From NCBI RefSeq assembly GCF_002018875.1, contig NZ_MVOL01000011.1, positions 124,001 to 188,000 of the forward strand: a stretch of DNA of 64,000 nt, written 5' to 3'. This document shows, piece after piece, positions 61,974 through 64,000 of this stretch. This DNA comes from Pseudomonas sp. MF4836. Lineage in GTDB: Bacteria > Pseudomonadota > Gammaproteobacteria > Pseudomonadales > Pseudomonadaceae. Made by a program: the position numbers and the translations under genes. How positions within the stretch are numbered: position 1 is the stretch's first letter; each line of letters starts with the position of its first letter. Under the pieces are notes generated by a model. That model made no database searches, had not been told where the DNA came from, and saw only the letters and a list, made by a program, of their open reading frames with translations.

Positions 61974-61999
61974 TCTCGGGCCTGGATAAACCTCAGGCA

Positions 62000-62041
62000 T
62001 AAAAAAGCCCGGCTTCATCACTGAAGACCGGGCTTTTTTTG
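62000..62041. terminator. bidirectional terminator between the 68-residue gene and yajG-like gene
   Basis: AAAAAAGCCCGG / CCGGGCTTTTTTT with an inner CTTCA/TGAAG pairing. The flanking genes converge. Confidence 0.92.
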
Positions 62042-62076
62042 TGCCGCGCGGGCCTGAGCCAGCGCTGGGGCGCAGG

Positions 62077-62661
62077 TTACTCGCCGAGGATCTGACCCAC
62101 GGTCGGGTCCTTGAACAGGCGGGTCAGGGCATCGCTCAACACGTCGCTGACCAGCTTGGTGTTGGTTTCCTGGTTCGGCGCCATGCCGAAACGCTGGTCC
62201 AGGGAAGCGCCGTAGCGGCCGCTGTAGCGACGGTTGGCATTTTGCACATCAGAGCGGAAGGTCGCGCCGATGGTGGCTTCGGTGACATACAGGCCTTCCT
62301 TGGGCGACTGATACTTCAGTTCGGCCAGGGTTACGGTCAACTGCGGCGCGTTGTAGGCATTGCTGGTCGGGGTGAACCCCAGGAGACGCACGGCCGCTTC
62401 GGCCTGGGCCTGCAGCTTGGGCAGGATCTGCGCGCCCTGCACAGTGATCGCGCTGGTTTCCGGATACAGACCACCACGGGTGCCCAGGGTTGGCGAAGGC
62501 CGACCGTCGACCACCCGCACCACCACCGGCTGGCCATGCCCTACGGGCGCCAGTTGAGTCGTGAGTTTCGGTTCCGGGCTGAGTTGTTGCGGGCTGTGGG
62601 CGCAGCCAGCCAGGGTCAAGCTGGTCACAGTGATCAAACCGAACAACAAACGTTGCAACAT
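62077..62661 (-). CDS. YajG-family lipoprotein
   Basis: The product is 194 residues. Lipobox LAGC (Cys about 20). The mature part contains VVVRVVDGRPSPTLGTRGG and a C-terminal DVLSDALTRLFKDPTVGQIL, fitting YajG-type outer membrane lipoproteins of unknown role. ATG 62661 is 8 nt after GGAGAG; ATG 62667 is too close. Confidence 0.82.
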   Translation of the reverse strand: MLQRLLFGLITVTSLTLAGCAHSPQQLSPEPKLTTQLAPVGHGQPVVVRVVDGRPSPTLGTRGGLYPETSAITVQGAQILPKLQAQAEAAVRLLGFTPTSNAYNAPQLTVTLAELKYQSPKEGLYVTEATIGATFRSDVQNANRRYSGRYGASLDQRFGMAPNQETNTKLVSDVLSDALTRLFKDPTVGQILGE

Positions 62662-62866
62662 GCTCATCTCTCCAGAAATCAGGCACAAACAGGGGCGCAG
62701 TATAGCGGTGCTCGGCAACGGCTAACCAGCTTCAGAACAGGTTTAGTCAAGGCTCAGACAGGTCCGGTACATGTCGGTTCACGTAATATTTCCGACATAA
62801 GCGTCACATCGAGCTGTAACGCTTAACCGGCATCCTTACTCGCAATTGCCCAACAGGTATTTCGCC

Positions 62867-63100
62867 ATGCATTTTCTCTGGTCCTTGTTCGCACCGCGCC
62901 AGAAACACCGCAGCTTTGCCCTGCTCGATCAACAGGGTCGCTGCCAGGCCTTCAAGCATTGCAGCCTGCCGCCGACCGGCGATGGCTGGGTGGAAATCGA
63001 CGAAATCCGCCTCAACTGGCTGCATCAGCCCCTGCCTGCCAGCGCCCGTGTCAGCCCGCGCATTGCCCGGCCACGGGGGCAACAGGTACTGGCCACCTGA
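62867..63100 (+). CDS. small hypothetical protein
   Basis: The product is 77 residues from ATG 62867 (MHFLWSLFAPRQKHRSFALL), with AGGT about 9 nt upstream; an ATG at 62846 would add seven residues. Basic, with conserved-looking aromatic positions (GWVEIDEIRLNWL). The family is not recognised. Confidence 0.6.
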   Translation: MHFLWSLFAPRQKHRSFALLDQQGRCQAFKHCSLPPTGDGWVEIDEIRLNWLHQPLPASARVSPRIARPRGQQVLAT

Positions 63101-63832
63101 CCAAAAGGCTAATAAAAGTCATTTAACAGGATCATTTCTGCGCGTTTCTTCGTTACAATCTCCCCCCGATTATAAGGACGTCTCCTGATCGGGCCTCGCA
63201 GCACCGCTGATGCGCTTGTATTGGCACCCCGCACCGCCCACAGAGAGCCGCCCACACAGATCGAGTGAAGCTGGCGCTTGCTGTTCCTCCTGCAAACCCC
63301 ACTTTTCGCGAATCTGCCAGAGCTATCCTTGCTCGGACACTGAGTTGTATGCCCGTTGTGCCTGTCATGCATCCATGCTGGCACCAGCGTTCGGGCCCGG
63401 TGCCAGGCTGAGGTAGCCCTTTTTTGAGGTTCACGTCTTCAAAAGAGCGTGAAAAAAACGGGTTTTCACAACTTCACAAGAGTGTGGCGAGCAAATGAAT
63501 AGTTTTGCGTCAGTACAAGCACCATTAGCGTCTACAACACCCCGACTACACAGGACCGAGCCTTCCTCATATAGCTGCGCTTGAAGCCTGTCCGCTACGG
63601 ATTTGGTTGCACGAACGGACGTCTTGACCATAAGTCGAATTGCCTGGGATACCCGAAGATGCGTTCATACGCAGCTTGAGGCCCGAATGGCAGCGTCCGC
63701 AGAAGTTGCAAAAAATTGCGAAGATTCGGACATGGCGATCCTGGCCATGGGTACCTGGGGCAGAACTGAACGCCCCGTCACTCCTGGCAGCTATGCCGTC
63801 AATTTGGTGCTGCAGATTTTGGAGACGCGTTA
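63101..63832. other. 730-bp region without a convincing gene, upstream of mqo
   Basis: Codon-like bias is absent from all frames, and the composition is less GC-rich than the flanks. It holds a TACAAT -10-like box at 63154-63159, a stem-loop ending in six T residues at about 63378-63425, the repeat TTCACG / CGTGAA (63430-63453), and a short frame that runs into mqo. A long regulated leader, a small RNA gene, or both are possible. Confidence 0.6.
63166..63425 (+). ncRNA. possible small RNA of about 260 nt
   Basis: The boundaries are set by the TACAAT box (63154-63159) and a terminator-like end: CTGGCACC / GGTGCCAG (63378-63385, 63399-63406), then GGCT/AGCC, then TTTTTT (63420-63425). I recognise no known Rfam family. 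No -35 match is convincing, so this stays tentative. Confidence 0.3.
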
Positions 63833-63833
63833 A
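63687..63833 (+). CDS. possible 48-residue leader ORF coupled to mqo
   Basis: ATG 63687 has GAGG 6 nt upstream. The frame stops with TAA at 63831-63833, sharing its last base with the mqo ATG (TAATG), the same coupling seen between mraY and murF. There is no recognisable domain. It could be a chance frame. Confidence 0.3.
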   Translation: MAASAEVAKNCEDSDMAILAMGTWGRTERPVTPGSYAVNLVLQILETR

Positions 63834-64000
63834 TGGCGCATAACGAAGCAGTAGACGTCGTATTGGTTGGGGCCGGCATCATGAGTGCCACCCTCGCAGT
63901 ACTGCTCAAAGAACTCGACCCCGCGATCAAGCTGGAAGTCGTCGAGTTGATGGATTCGGGGGCCGCGGAGAGTTCCAACCCGTGGAACAACGCCGGTACC
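63833..64000 (+). CDS. mqo: malate:quinone oxidoreductase, N-terminal part (3' truncated by window)
   Basis: The first 56 residues are present: [21 protein letters not shown] contains the FAD-binding GxGxxS-type dinucleotide motif, followed by [19 protein letters not shown], the Mqo signature. Mqo is a membrane-associated FAD enzyme feeding electrons from malate to the quinone pool, and Pseudomonas relies on it in the TCA cycle. GGAG lies 8 nt before the ATG. The rest lies beyond the window. Confidence 0.95.
   Translation, partial: MAHNEAVDVVLVGAGIMSATLAVLLKELDPAIKLEVVELMDSGAAESSNPWNNAGT

Noticed and set aside
63210-63416. 68-codon Cys-rich frame upstream of mqo, with several paired cysteines
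   Set aside because: Third-position composition is not that of a Pseudomonas gene and there is no ribosome site. The stop lies inside the terminator-like structure. Treated as part of the possible small RNA.
63109-63434. minus-strand frames of 91 and 93 codons upstream of mqo
   Set aside because: No codon bias, no family features, and they overlap each other.

Overview
The window looks like chromosomal DNA of a Pseudomonas, most likely from the P. fluorescens or P. putida side of the genus. The support is high GC with GC-rich third positions, the gene order (complete mra/dcw division cluster, then rnpB, rsmI, lpoA-yraN-gmhA-dolP, sspBA, petABC, rpsI-rplM), an OprD porin, and several proteins typical of the genus. 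No species call is possible from sequence reading alone. I see no insertion sequence, prophage, CRISPR array, tRNA or rRNA.

Layout. 0-5.3 kb (+): the end of a heavy-metal-type response regulator, its sensor kinase, a small exported protein, an OprD-family porin and a Cache-GGDEF diguanylate cyclase. 5.3-23.3 kb (-): mraZ-rsmH-ftsL-ftsI-murE-murF-mraY-murD-ftsW-murG-murC-ddlB-ftsQ-ftsA-ftsZ-lpxC. This block is read from a sigma70-like promoter next to four 10-bp-phased MraZ boxes. 23.5-23.8 kb (-): RNase P RNA. 23.9-28.5 kb: rsmI (-) divergent from lpoA-yraN-gmhA-dolP (+), an envelope-maintenance set. 28.5-33.4 kb (-): rplM-rpsI, petABC (cytochrome bc1), sspA-sspB. 33.6-43.0 kb: mixed single genes (aldo/keto reductase, acyl-CoA dehydrogenase, GlxA-type regulator, zapE, trpS, a hydrolase, zapG, an OmpA lipoprotein, an MBL hydrolase, ogt).

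43.3-51.6 kb (-): a MalT-like LuxR regulator, the outer-membrane pair DUF1302/DUF1329, and a medium/long-chain acyl-CoA ligase. This is the most accessory-looking and least understood block. It probably imports and activates a hydrophobic acid, with dyad symmetries in its control regions. 51.8-63.1 kb: a LysE exporter, glycerate/hydroxypyruvate dehydrogenase, rsmC, a yybP-ykoY manganese riboswitch with its UPF0016 exporter, an M48 protease lipoprotein, a dCache chemoreceptor, a SRAP-family protein whose conserved Asn and His look exchanged, small conserved proteins, a PlsC-like acyltransferase and a YajG-type lipoprotein. 63.1-63.8 kb is a 730-bp stretch without a convincing gene, in front of mqo, which runs off the end.

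Nothing here is clearly a wholly new system. The best leads are the riboswitch geometry in front of mneA, the altered SRAP active site, the regulator/DUF1302/DUF1329/ligase locus with its dyads, the unexplained mqo upstream region, and tandem repeats in the ftsA-ftsZ spacer. Nearly all long antisense reading frames are shadows produced by high GC.
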